Source of the DNA: Sphingomonas sp. Leaf343
GTDB lineage: Bacteria > Pseudomonadota > Alphaproteobacteria > Sphingomonadales > Sphingomonadaceae
Assembly: GCF_001423765.1 (NCBI RefSeq)
Contig: NZ_LMPG01000010.1
Location: 187,220-251,219, forward strand
Length of the DNA stretch: 64,000 nt
Reading direction: 5' to 3'
The translations under genes and the position numbers were made by a program. The notes under the pieces are model-generated. The model was given only the letters and a program-made list of their open reading frames with translations. It was not told the origin of the DNA and made no database searches. Shown here piece by piece: positions 43,200 through 51,936 of this stretch (its first letter is position 1; each line of letters opens with the position of its first letter).

Positions 43200-44391
43200 G
43201 TCTCTCCCCGAGCCGGAGGTCGTCAGCCTCGGCTGCCGCCTCAACATAGCCGAGAGCGAAACGATCCGAACATTGGTCGCCCACCGCGATACAGTGGTCG
43301 TCAACAGCTGCGCGGTGACCAACGAGGCGGTCAAGCAGACCCGTGCCGCGATCCGGCGGGCGCACCGCGATCGGCCGGGCGCGCAGATCGTCGTCACCGG
43401 CTGCGCCGCGACGATCGATCCGGCAGGGTTCGCCGCCATGCCCGAAGTGACGCGCGTCGTCGCCAACGACATCAAGCTGCGCCCGGAAAGCTGGGGCGGA
43501 ACGGTCGCGGCACCGACCGTCTTCGCCGGTCACGCCCGTGCCTTCGTGGAGGTACAGAACGGCTGCGACCATAGTTGCACCTTCTGCATCATCCCGCAGG
43601 GGCGCGGAGCAAGCCGCTCCATCCCCGCCGGAGCGGTCGTGGATCGCATCGCGATGCTGGTGGATGCCGGTCACCGGGAAGTGGTGCTGACCGGTGTGGA
43701 CCTGACCAGCTACGGACCCGATCTGCCCGGATCACCGTCGCTCGGGATGTTGGTCGACCGTATCCTGCGCCATGTCCCGGCGTTGCAGCGGTTACGGCTG
43801 TCGTCGCTCGACTCGGTCGAGATCGGCGATCGGTTGTTCGAAATCGTGACCGGCGAGCCGCGCGTGATGCCGCATCTGCATCTGTCGCTTCAGGCGGGCA
43901 ACGACCTGATCCTGAAGCGCATGAAGCGCCGCCATTCCCGCGCACAATCGGTCGCGCTGGTCGAACGGCTGAAGACCCGCCGGCCTGACATCGCGATCGG
44001 CGCGGACCTGATCGCCGGATTTCCCACCGAGGACGAGGCGATGTTCGCGGATACGCTGGCGCTGATCGCCGACTGCGACATCGTCTACGGCCACATCTTT
44101 CCCTATTCGCCACGCATCGGCACGCCCGCCGCGCGCATGCCGCAGGTCGCGCCCGAGGTGCGACGCGAGCGGGCGTCAAAGCTGCGCGCGGCGGCGGCGG
44201 CGCGCAAGGCGGCGTGGCTTGCGACCGCGATCGGCACCGTTCAGGACGTCCTGATCGAGCGTCCGGGCGATCGCGGCCATACCGCACACTTCGCGGAGGT
44301 CCGCCTTCCTGCCCCCTCGGGACCCGGCAGCATCCGGCCCGTCGCGATCACCGCGGCGACCGACACCCATCTCATCGGAACGACAGAATGA
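43198..44391 (+). CDS. mtaB: tRNA (N6-threonylcarbamoyladenosine(37)-C2)-methylthiotransferase MtaB
   Basis: 397 aa. MtaB converts t6A37 to ms2t6A in ANN-decoding tRNAs. The N-terminal UPF0004 domain has SLGCRLNIAESE with its iron-sulphur cysteines spread to residue 65. The radical SAM cluster is CDHSCTFCIIPQGRGASRS near residue 122. Motifs HLHLSLQAGNDLILKRMKRR and LIAGFPTEDEAMF follow, then a short TRAM-like C-terminus. Its stop overlaps ftsY (ATGA). It starts at CATG shared with the divergent DUF924 gene, and no Shine-Dalgarno is visible. Confidence 0.94.
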   Translation: MSLPEPEVVSLGCRLNIAESETIRTLVAHRDTVVVNSCAVTNEAVKQTRAAIRRAHRDRPGAQIVVTGCAATIDPAGFAAMPEVTRVVANDIKLRPESWGGTVAAPTVFAGHARAFVEVQNGCDHSCTFCIIPQGRGASRSIPAGAVVDRIAMLVDAGHREVVLTGVDLTSYGPDLPGSPSLGMLVDRILRHVPALQRLRLSSLDSVEIGDRLFEIVTGEPRVMPHLHLSLQAGNDLILKRMKRRHSRAQSVALVERLKTRRPDIAIGADLIAGFPTEDEAMFADTLALIADCDIVYGHIFPYSPRIGTPAARMPQVAPEVRRERASKLRAAAAARKAAWLATAIGTVQDVLIERPGDRGHTAHFAEVRLPAPSGPGSIRPVAITAATDTHLIGTTE

Positions 44392-45314
44392 GCACTTGGC
44401 ACGAGAAGCTGTTGGGCGGCTTCAAGCGGACATCGGACCGGCTGGTCGGCAATCTCGCCGGTCTCGGCGGCGCGCGGCTGGACGAGGCGACGCTCGACGA
44501 TATCGAGGAGGCGCTGATCGCGTCCGATCTCGGCCCGCAGACCGCCGGTCATATCCGCAAACGGCTGGCCGAGGGCAGTTTCGAGCGCAACATGGAAGAA
44601 CTCGGCATCCGCCTCGTCGTCGCCGAGGAGGTCGAGAAGACGCTGGCGAAGGTCGCGATCCCGCTGGAGGTCACCGCCTTCCCGCGCCCGCAGGTGATGT
44701 TGGTGATCGGCGTCAACGGGTCGGGCAAGACCACGACGATCGCCAAGCTGGCGCATCTGCTGATGGAGCAGGATTACGGCGTCATGCTGGCCGCGGGCGA
44801 CACGTTCCGCGCCGCCGCGATCGGCCAGTTGCGGACCTGGGCCGACCGCGTCGGCGTGCCGATCGTCACCGGCAAGGAAGGCGGCGACGCGGCGGGCATC
44901 GTGTTCGAAGCGGTGAAGCAGGCGACCGCGACCGGTATCGACGTCCTGATCGTCGACACCGCCGGTCGCCTTCAGAACAAGCGCGAGTTGATGGACGAAC
45001 TCGCGAAGATTCGCCGCGTTCTGGGCCGCCTCAACCCCGCCTCGCCGCATGACGTGGTGCTGGTGCTGGACGCGACGACGGGCCAGAACGCGCTCAACCA
45101 GATCGAGGTGTTCAAGGATGTGGCCGGCGTCACTGGTCTCGTCATGACCAAGCTGGACGGCACCGCGCGCGGCGGCGTGCTGGTCGCGGCGGCGGAAAAA
45201 TACGGCCTGCCGATCCATGCTATCGGCGTCGGCGAGGGCATGACCGACCTCCGCCCGTTCGACGCCAACGAGGTCAGCCGCATCATCGCCGGTGTCGAGG
45301 GAGCGCGGAAGTGA
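44388..45314 (+). CDS. ftsY: Signal recognition particle receptor FtsY
   Basis: 308 aa, short because the acidic A domain found in E. coli FtsY is missing. The NG GTPase has GVNGSGKTTTIAKLA near residue 108, AAGDTFRAAAIGQL, VDTAGRLQNKREL and TKLDGTARGG. It targets SRP-ribosome complexes to the inner membrane. It is coupled to mtaB (ATGA) and to yciB (GTGA). Confidence 0.97.
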   Translation: MSTWHEKLLGGFKRTSDRLVGNLAGLGGARLDEATLDDIEEALIASDLGPQTAGHIRKRLAEGSFERNMEELGIRLVVAEEVEKTLAKVAIPLEVTAFPRPQVMLVIGVNGSGKTTTIAKLAHLLMEQDYGVMLAAGDTFRAAAIGQLRTWADRVGVPIVTGKEGGDAAGIVFEAVKQATATGIDVLIVDTAGRLQNKRELMDELAKIRRVLGRLNPASPHDVVLVLDATTGQNALNQIEVFKDVAGVTGLVMTKLDGTARGGVLVAAAEKYGLPIHAIGVGEGMTDLRPFDANEVSRIIAGVEGARK

Positions 45315-46033
45315 CGATCGGACGTGAAATCTACGAGAACGCCGAAACCGGAACGGCGGAATTGCGAGAGGACAAACCGGGCATCCGGGTCGCCGTCGAC
45401 TACGCCCCGCTGCTCGTCTTCTTCGCGATCAACTTCTTCGCACCCGCCAACCCGATGATGCGGCTGGTCGGCGCGACGACCGGCTTCCTGAACGACATGG
45501 ACCGTGTCGGTGCGCTCGTCATTGCGCGCGTGATCTGCGCGACCGCGGCCTTCATCGTCGCGACGATCGCGGCGATGATCGTCTCTCGCGTGAAGCTCGG
45601 CCGCGTGTCGCCGATGCTGTGGATATCGGGCGGGCTGGTCGTGATCTTCGGCGGCCTGACCATCTATTTCCACGACCCGCGCTTCATCCAGATGAAGCCG
45701 ACGATCGTCTACGCCACCTTCGCGGGCGTACTGGTGTTCGGGCTGGCGACGGGACGCCCCTTGCTGGAGGGGCTGCTGGGCTCGGCCTATCCGGGGCTGA
45801 CCGCGCTCGGCTGGCGCAAGCTGACGCGCAACTGGGCGTGTTTCTTCGCGAGCATGGCGTGCCTGAACGAGGCGGTATGGCGGACGACCAGCTGGGACTT
45901 CTGGGTGGGCTTCAAGCTCTGGGGCGCGATCCCGCTGACGCTCGGCTTCGCGCTGGCGAACATCCCGATGTTGCTCCGTCACGGCTTGCAAACCGACAGT
46001 GGTACAGCGGCGAAAGAATTGCCGCCGGAGTGA
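45311..46033 (+). CDS. yciB: Inner membrane-spanning protein YciB (septation protein A family)
   Basis: 240 aa with five or six membrane helices. Family motifs are DYAPLLVFFAINFF near residue 30, DPRFIQMKPTIVYATFAGVL in the middle, and RKLTRNWACFFASMACLNEAVW. YciB/IspA is linked to septation and envelope integrity. The start is a GTG that overlaps the ftsY stop. It ends the mtaB-ftsY-yciB unit, an order common in alphaproteobacteria. Confidence 0.93.
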   Translation: MTIGREIYENAETGTAELREDKPGIRVAVDYAPLLVFFAINFFAPANPMMRLVGATTGFLNDMDRVGALVIARVICATAAFIVATIAAMIVSRVKLGRVSPMLWISGGLVVIFGGLTIYFHDPRFIQMKPTIVYATFAGVLVFGLATGRPLLEGLLGSAYPGLTALGWRKLTRNWACFFASMACLNEAVWRTTSWDFWVGFKLWGAIPLTLGFALANIPMLLRHGLQTDSGTAAKELPPE

Positions 46034-46351
46034 GCCTGTACGGGGTGCCGCTGATATCCAGCTAATCTTCTTCGGGAACTCGAAACTTGTCGGTCGGGAA
46101 CTGCCGCGACAACCGCGTAATCGGCAAAACTTTAGCACTTCACCGTCGGTGCGAGCACAGCGAAGCAATCCAGCGGCACACCCGACGCACGTGATATCGC
46201 CCGCCCCGGGGTCCGCTCGCGGATCGGCCTGGCAGGAAGAGGCCGGCGGTGGCGTTCGCTTGTAGCGGACCTCGTAACCCGTCCGGATCGACGAGGCTCC
46301 AGAGCATCAAGGCGAACCGAGACCCAAGCCGCCGATGAACGGCAATGCGGC
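46034..46351. other. Intergenic region between yciB and the T6SS-end gene, no gene seen
   Basis: 318 bases at the convergent junction of yciB (plus) and the unknown gene at 46352 (minus). It contains a repeat fragment at 46151-46173. The rest shows no ribosome site, RNA gene or clear terminator. Short open frames here have Arg/Pro-rich compositions expected of chance frames in GC-rich DNA. Confidence 0.5.
46151..46173. repeat. Fragment of a dispersed GCGAGC-AGCGAAGCAATCCAG repeat
   Basis: GCGAGCACAGCGAAGCAATC followed by CAG matches a well-known dispersed intergenic sequence of many proteobacteria. Only one arm is seen here, so it is a fragment. Confidence 0.5.
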
Positions 46352-46918
46352 TTAGCGTGGCCGAACAGGGTCGATGCCGATAAAACTGAAGCCCTCCAGA
46401 TCGCCGGTCGCGGTCGCATACGCCATCGCTGCGAGCAGCTTCTCGTACCGCGCCACGAAAGTCATACCGTCGGGCTCGCGCGGGGGATCGAACGCCAACG
46501 TCTTGCTCATGACCCGCAGCACGCTACCCGCCTCCAATCCGCAATGCCACTCCAGCGCTCCCGCGTAGCTACCCAGATTCTTATAATCCGCACGCTTCGG
46601 AAATCCGTCGATCAACCCGAGCCGCGTGACGGTCTCCGTCGCTTCGGCAAGCATCTGCGGGCGGACGCGTTTGCCCACATGGTCGTCATAGCCCGTCTGG
46701 AGCCTCGCCTCCTCGACCTGCACGATGCTCGCCGGAGCGGCCTCATCGATGCAGGTGAACAACGGCCTCGACGGGTGGACCCGATCGCGGATGACGATGA
46801 CGACGCTTTGCAGTTCGTCGACACGCTCCACCGATATCCTGCGGCGATCCAGACCGCACGCGACCAGCCTGTGCTCGATCGCCGATACTGACGGAACCGG
46901 CGGCGGCGTATCGATCAT
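46352..46918 (-). CDS. Hypothetical protein at the 3' end of the T6SS operon
   Basis: 188 aa, soluble, not recognised. No signal peptide or membrane segment is seen. Features include VDELQSVVIVIRDR, ARLQTGYDDHVGKRV, KNLGSYAGALEWHCGLEAG and a C-terminal YEKLLAAMAYATATG helix. AGAGGGA precedes the ATG at 46918. It starts 63 bp after the tssM stop on the same strand, so it may be the last gene of the T6SS transcript. It could be an accessory, effector or immunity protein, or be unrelated. Confidence 0.6.
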   Translation of the reverse strand: MIDTPPPVPSVSAIEHRLVACGLDRRRISVERVDELQSVVIVIRDRVHPSRPLFTCIDEAAPASIVQVEEARLQTGYDDHVGKRVRPQMLAEATETVTRLGLIDGFPKRADYKNLGSYAGALEWHCGLEAGSVLRVMSKTLAFDPPREPDGMTFVARYEKLLAAMAYATATGDLEGFSFIGIDPVRPR

Positions 46919-46981
46919 GACGGTCCCTCTGCAATGGACATTCTCCGCCAACACGCCGGAGACATACCCGTCCGCTGACCG

Positions 46982-49900
46982 TCAAACCGGACACGACACC
47001 TTCACGAACGGATCGACCACGAACGGATTGCTCCCCCCGAACGTCCGCACCCGGAAGTCGAAGCGTGCACCACCCTGCGTCAGGCTACCCGCCCCCGCCA
47101 GAGGCGATCCGGCGGCCTTGACCGCGGCTTCCTTCATCATCCGGAACGCGCCCCACACGCCGACCCAGCTCTTCACCGCCGGGGCCGCGCCGTCGATCGC
47201 GAACTCGATCGAGGCTCCGCCCGCACCCGGCCAGTCGAACGTCGCCGGCACACCGGACTTGCCGTCATAGGTCAGCGACTGGCCGTCCGCCTTCAGCGTC
47301 ACCGACTTCGCGCCCGCCAGCGCTACCGGCTCGATCTGGTAGACCAGCCGCGGCGCGTTCGGATCGGCGGCGAAGAACGCGCGGGTCACGCGCTGCGCCG
47401 CCTGAAAGGATTGCAGCCCCGTCTCGGTCATGCCGATCTCGCTGGCATTGGGAAGCAGCACCCAGTCGGGTTTGGTCGTATCGACATAGCCCGCCAGTTC
47501 CTGCGTCACGAACTTCGCGAACGCGCCCTGAGGCGAGAAGAAGTGGCCGAACTGCTCCAGTGAGATGTCGTTGGACGATGCGGCGAGCAGCGGAAAAGAG
47601 CGGCCGAGCACGTTGCGGCAATCCTGCCCGAAATTGCCGCTCAGCGCCGCCCCCATCTGGCTTTTGCGCGCTCCCCCCAGCGCGACGTTGGCGTCGCCCG
47701 CCACCGCCTTCACCAGCACGCCCGCGGGTGCGGGCATGTTCGCGCCGCTCTGGTCGAGCTGCGCGACCAGCGCCTTCACCTCCAGGCTGGCGGCCGATCC
47801 GGTCTCGCCGCCGCCACCCGGCAGTACCGCGACCATGTTCAGCTTGTCCGCCAGTTGCCCCATGCTCGCCAGCGTCGCGTCGAGCGGCCCCGGCGCGCCG
47901 GGCTTGCCGACGAACAGGCGCAGCGGCTCGAACGCGCGGACCGCCGCCTCGCGCGGATCGTCGCCCGCACCGCCGCCGCCAGCCATCGCATCGCCCGCCG
48001 CCGCGCCGGCTATCTTGCCGAACTGGCCGCCGGGGATTTTCGGCATCTTCATCTTTGGAACGGCGGCACTCTTGCCGGCGGTCATGTCGGTGGCCACCAC
48101 GATCGCCCGCATCAAGGGCGCGATCGGCGACAGCGGCCCGGCGGCATCGCGCAGCCGCTGGATGTTCTCCGCCAGCGATGACACCGGTCGCGGCTGCATC
48201 CCCGCCATATAGTCGCGCCACCGGGTCAGGAACTCGTCGAAATACAGCCGCTGCAGATCCTGCTTCAGCATGCTCATCTCGGCCGGCGTCATCCCCGCCC
48301 GCGCGCCGGTGTCGCCGACCACCCAGCGTTCCTCGTCGAGCAGCTTCGGTCCGCTCGACAGCATCGGCACGAACACCTTGTCGTACCCGATGCGCGTGAA
48401 CAGTTGCGGCACGCCCGCGCCCGGCGCAAAGGCGCCGGCAGGCGCGAAGAACACCTCCGGCTGCGGCCCGGCATTCTCGCGCGCGGTCCATGTCTCGCCG
48501 TCCGCCAGCGCGACGCTCTTGAGACGGCCATAGACGCGCACCGAGGCCGGCTGCGATCGCAGGATCGACCGTGCGGCATCGACCCGTGCCGTATCCAGCG
48601 ACACGGGCACGAACGCCCCGTCGAGCAGCGCCCGCGTATGCCGCGCGACCTCGCCGGCCTGCACCTGCGCATCGGGGTCCTGCGAACGCGCCGCCCAAGC
48701 CGGCTGCACCCACGCCAGCAACGCTTCTTCCGCCTTCGGCCCCCGTCCGCCAAGCACGAGATAGGATTTCAGATCGTCGTAAAGCGCCGCCGGCGCGGCC
48801 CGGTCGGCATCGATCCGGTCCTCCGCCAGCCGTGCGAGCATCGGTGTCAGCCGCCGTTGCAGGTCGCGGCCATAGATCGCGCCGATCTGCCCCTCCAGCC
48901 GGCCGCCCTGCCCTAGCCCCAGTCCGAAATCGCTCGCCTTGTCCATGTCGCCCCGTGCCTTCGCCAGCACGCCGAGCGCGGCGAGATCCTGATCGGGCGT
49001 CGAGGTGCCACCGCGCGACGTACCCGCGGCGTTGGAATAGGCGGCGGCGGTTTCGTAGACCGTACCGATCAGCGCCTTGTTGCGGACATAGCCCCATGTC
49101 CACAGGCCGATCGCCAGCACCAGCGCCGCCGCCGCCGCGATCGCGCCGCCGATATAGACCTGCCGCTGACGCTTCTCTGCGCCCGCATTGCGATTGGCGA
49201 TGCCGGCTTCCGGGAAGACGAGGTCGGAGAACAGCCGTTTCAGGAAATAGCTGCGGCCGCTGCCGACGCCGTGCGCCGACGCCATCGCCGCGACGCCCAT
49301 GTTGAGCAGGATACGATCGACCGGATTGCCCGTCTGATTGCCCGATGTCAGATACACGCCGCGCACCCGCGCCGCCGTGTCGAAGCGCGAGGTCTGGCCA
49401 AGCGCGGCCAGCAAGTCGGCGATCGGCTTACGCAGCGACGCCAGCTGCGACGGGAACGTCGCGATCTGGCCGCGCAGGGTCAGTTGCCCCTCGTTCTGCA
49501 TGCGATCGACCACCCGCTCCGACACGCTCGCGACCAGCGCGTCGAACCCGGCGAGCACCGCCGCGCCGTCGCTGCCGTCGCCCGGCGCGGTCGAACCGAA
49601 CACCTGATCCGATTCAGCGTCCGTCGCCCGCGCGAAATACTCGCGGAACCCGGCAAGCAGATCGGTCTTGGTGACGAGCAGATAGATCGGCAGCGTCTGC
49701 CCCAGCGTCTGCTGGATCTCCGCCAGGCGCGCGCGGATATGCTGCGCGTGATCGGCCATCTTGCGCGCATCGGCAAAGTCCGGCGCGGGGATCGCGACCA
49801 GCACGCCGTTCAGCGGCTGGAGCGGCCGGTGCGTCTTCAGCAGGTCGAGGAAACCCTTCCACCCCTCCGCATCGCGCGCCGCGTCGACATCCTGAGTGAC

Positions 49901-50422
49901 ATAGCGCCCGGCGGTATCGATCAGCACCGCCTCGTCGGTGAACCACCAGTCGCAATCGGGCGTGTTCGGCTGACCGCGCAGCGCCCGGTACTCGCCCGCC
50001 ACCGCGGTCGGGAACCCCAGGCCAGAATTGAGCAGCGCCGTCGTCTTGCCGGCGCCGGATGGTCCGATGATCGCGTACCACGGCAATTGATAGACGTACG
50101 ATCCGCGTCGCCCGACCTTCGTGCTGCGCAGCATCGCCAGCGCTTCGCCCAGCTTCGCGTCCAGCGCCGCCCGGTCCGCCTTCGGCGCGGCCAGCGCATC
50201 GACCAGCGCCGCATTCGCCTTCGCCGCCTTGCGCCGCTGCCACCACCAGTACAGCCCGACGCCGACGATCGGCAGCAGCGAGACGAGCAGCGCCACCCAC
50301 GTGTTTCCCAGCGGTCGCCAGCTGCCGATCGCGACCAGCGGCCCGACGAAGAACAGCAACAGCCCGGCGAAGATCGCGCCGACCACGCGCCAGAACCAGC
50401 GGTTCGCGAACAGTGACTTCAC
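46982..50422 (-). CDS. tssM: Type VI secretion system membrane subunit TssM (IcmF)
   Basis: 1146 aa from a GTG at 50422 preceded by a G-rich site. Two membrane helices lie near residues 11-32 and 40-60, and a third near residue 450 (VYIGGAIAAAAALVLAIGLW). The cytoplasmic GTPase-like domain has a Walker A GPSGAGKTT near residue 120 and VLIDTAGRYV. The large periplasmic C-terminal part reaches toward the outer membrane and binds TssJ in other systems. With TssL it forms the trans-envelope complex. No tssJ is visible in the window. It follows tssL by 13 bp. Confidence 0.95.
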   Translation of the reverse strand: MKSLFANRWFWRVVGAIFAGLLLFFVGPLVAIGSWRPLGNTWVALLVSLLPIVGVGLYWWWQRRKAAKANAALVDALAAPKADRAALDAKLGEALAMLRSTKVGRRGSYVYQLPWYAIIGPSGAGKTTALLNSGLGFPTAVAGEYRALRGQPNTPDCDWWFTDEAVLIDTAGRYVTQDVDAARDAEGWKGFLDLLKTHRPLQPLNGVLVAIPAPDFADARKMADHAQHIRARLAEIQQTLGQTLPIYLLVTKTDLLAGFREYFARATDAESDQVFGSTAPGDGSDGAAVLAGFDALVASVSERVVDRMQNEGQLTLRGQIATFPSQLASLRKPIADLLAALGQTSRFDTAARVRGVYLTSGNQTGNPVDRILLNMGVAAMASAHGVGSGRSYFLKRLFSDLVFPEAGIANRNAGAEKRQRQVYIGGAIAAAAALVLAIGLWTWGYVRNKALIGTVYETAAAYSNAAGTSRGGTSTPDQDLAALGVLAKARGDMDKASDFGLGLGQGGRLEGQIGAIYGRDLQRRLTPMLARLAEDRIDADRAAPAALYDDLKSYLVLGGRGPKAEEALLAWVQPAWAARSQDPDAQVQAGEVARHTRALLDGAFVPVSLDTARVDAARSILRSQPASVRVYGRLKSVALADGETWTARENAGPQPEVFFAPAGAFAPGAGVPQLFTRIGYDKVFVPMLSSGPKLLDEERWVVGDTGARAGMTPAEMSMLKQDLQRLYFDEFLTRWRDYMAGMQPRPVSSLAENIQRLRDAAGPLSPIAPLMRAIVVATDMTAGKSAAVPKMKMPKIPGGQFGKIAGAAAGDAMAGGGGAGDDPREAAVRAFEPLRLFVGKPGAPGPLDATLASMGQLADKLNMVAVLPGGGGETGSAASLEVKALVAQLDQSGANMPAPAGVLVKAVAGDANVALGGARKSQMGAALSGNFGQDCRNVLGRSFPLLAASSNDISLEQFGHFFSPQGAFAKFVTQELAGYVDTTKPDWVLLPNASEIGMTETGLQSFQAAQRVTRAFFAADPNAPRLVYQIEPVALAGAKSVTLKADGQSLTYDGKSGVPATFDWPGAGGASIEFAIDGAAPAVKSWVGVWGAFRMMKEAAVKAAGSPLAGAGSLTQGGARFDFRVRTFGGSNPFVVDPFVKVSCPV

Positions 50423-50435
50423 GCCCCCCACTCCC

Positions 50436-51911
50436 TTAGTTCCACGCCACGTCGTTGGCCACGCGGATTTCCACGCGCCGGTTCTGTCGCCGCCCGTCGG
50501 GCGTCGTATTGCTGGCCAGCGGCTGCGCATCGGCAAGACCGGTGCTGGTGATGCGGCTGGCATCGCCCAGCCCCGCCCGCGCGATCGCCTGACCCACCGC
50601 CCGCGCCCGCGCCTCCGACAGTTCGAGGTTGGACGGGAATGCCAGCGAGCGAATCTGCTGATCGTCGGTATGGCCCGCGATCTTCAACGCCCCCTTGGTC
50701 AGGTTCGCCGCCTGCGCCAGCCGCCCGAACGTGTCGGTCCACGCGCCGGACGGCTCCGCCTGCGCGCTTTCGAACAGCCCCTGATTGTTCAGGCGCAGGA
50801 CGATGTCGTTGCCCTCGCGCAACACCGCCAAGCGCTCCGCCTCGACATCGGGGCGCAGGATCGACTGAATCTTCTCGAACGTCGGCGTCGCGGTTTCCGG
50901 CGGCGGCGCGGCGGGGGCGACGATCTGCGCCGAGCCGACCGCCTGATCGAGCGCCGTCACGGCCGCCGCGCTCTCGCTCGACAGGCGGAACAGCAGCGCG
51001 GAAAAGATCAACAGCGCGACGACGCCGATCGCGGCGGCGATCGCCCAGAGCGGGATCTTCTGCTGGTACGATCCCGTCGCCGTCGTCGCGCCGCGCCATT
51101 GCGGCGACAGGTCTCCGGCGGGCCGATCGCGCGTGCCGGCGATCGCGGCGGCCAGCCGCTGGCGACGCTGCTGCAGCACCGACTGTCCGCGCGGATCGAG
51201 CGCGGCCCGGCCCTCGAATCCCAGCGACAGGCACTGGTACAGCAATTCCATCAGCCGCGGCTCACGACGCGGGTCCGCCTCCATCCGCTCGGCGAACTGG
51301 AACAGCCGGTCGCCGCCCTGCACGTCGTTGTGATAGGCGGCGAGCAGGCTGTGCTGCGACCATGGACTGTTCGCGCCCCACGGCGTCGACATCACCGCAT
51401 CGTCCATGAACGCGCAGAGGATGTAATGCGCCAACTGCGCCGTCTTGGGATCGAGGCCGAGTGCCTGCGCCCGCTTTCCGAACGCGTCGAGTTCGCGGAT
51501 CACCAATTGGCGGAGCGCGCCCAGATCGGGGCCGACCGGCATCTGCCGCAACTGGCTGGCGAGATGGATCAGGCGACCGGCGGCGGCGACCAGCGGTTCG
51601 GGGCCGTAGAGATCGGGCTCCGCTTCCGCGAAGTCGAGCCGCGCCGGTCCGCTGCTGCCCGTGCCCGATGGCGGCGGCGTATGGGCTGGCGGCTGGTTCC
51701 CCGGCATGCGTGGCGGCGCGGGCGGCATTCCGCCCGCCGGCATCATCACCGTGCGATCCTGTGGCGGCGGACCGCCGGACGGCGGCGCGGCGGGCGTGCC
51801 CGGGAACGCCTGTCCGGGATAGGGCGATGCCGGTGGCACGGCCCTGCCGCTGCCGGCGGGCCGGATGATCGTCCGCTCCGTCGGCGGCGGGTCGTCGCGC
51901 TTGTCGCTCAT
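50436..51911 (-). CDS. tssL: Type VI secretion system protein TssL with C-terminal OmpA/MotB-like domain
   Basis: 491 aa. A Pro-rich N-terminal 95 residues is followed by the DotU cytoplasmic domain (LIHLASQLRQM, HYILCAFMDDAVMSTPWG, RLMELLYQCLSLGFEG), one membrane helix (IPLWAIAAAIGVVALLIFSALL), and a peptidoglycan-binding OmpA-like domain with IAGHTDD, SNLELSEARARAVG and RRQNRRVEI. The leader holds TERTIIRPAG (residues 11-20) and QDRTVMMPAG (51-60), two similar threonine motifs. In Agrobacterium, TssL Thr14 is phosphorylated by PpkA and bound by Fha. An fha gene is in this cluster. Confidence 0.95.
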   Translation of the reverse strand: MSDKRDDPPPTERTIIRPAGSGRAVPPASPYPGQAFPGTPAAPPSGGPPPQDRTVMMPAGGMPPAPPRMPGNQPPAHTPPPSGTGSSGPARLDFAEAEPDLYGPEPLVAAAGRLIHLASQLRQMPVGPDLGALRQLVIRELDAFGKRAQALGLDPKTAQLAHYILCAFMDDAVMSTPWGANSPWSQHSLLAAYHNDVQGGDRLFQFAERMEADPRREPRLMELLYQCLSLGFEGRAALDPRGQSVLQQRRQRLAAAIAGTRDRPAGDLSPQWRGATTATGSYQQKIPLWAIAAAIGVVALLIFSALLFRLSSESAAAVTALDQAVGSAQIVAPAAPPPETATPTFEKIQSILRPDVEAERLAVLREGNDIVLRLNNQGLFESAQAEPSGAWTDTFGRLAQAANLTKGALKIAGHTDDQQIRSLAFPSNLELSEARARAVGQAIARAGLGDASRITSTGLADAQPLASNTTPDGRRQNRRVEIRVANDVAWN

Positions 51912-51936
51912 CGCAGGCCCCTGTCAGCGGACTGGC

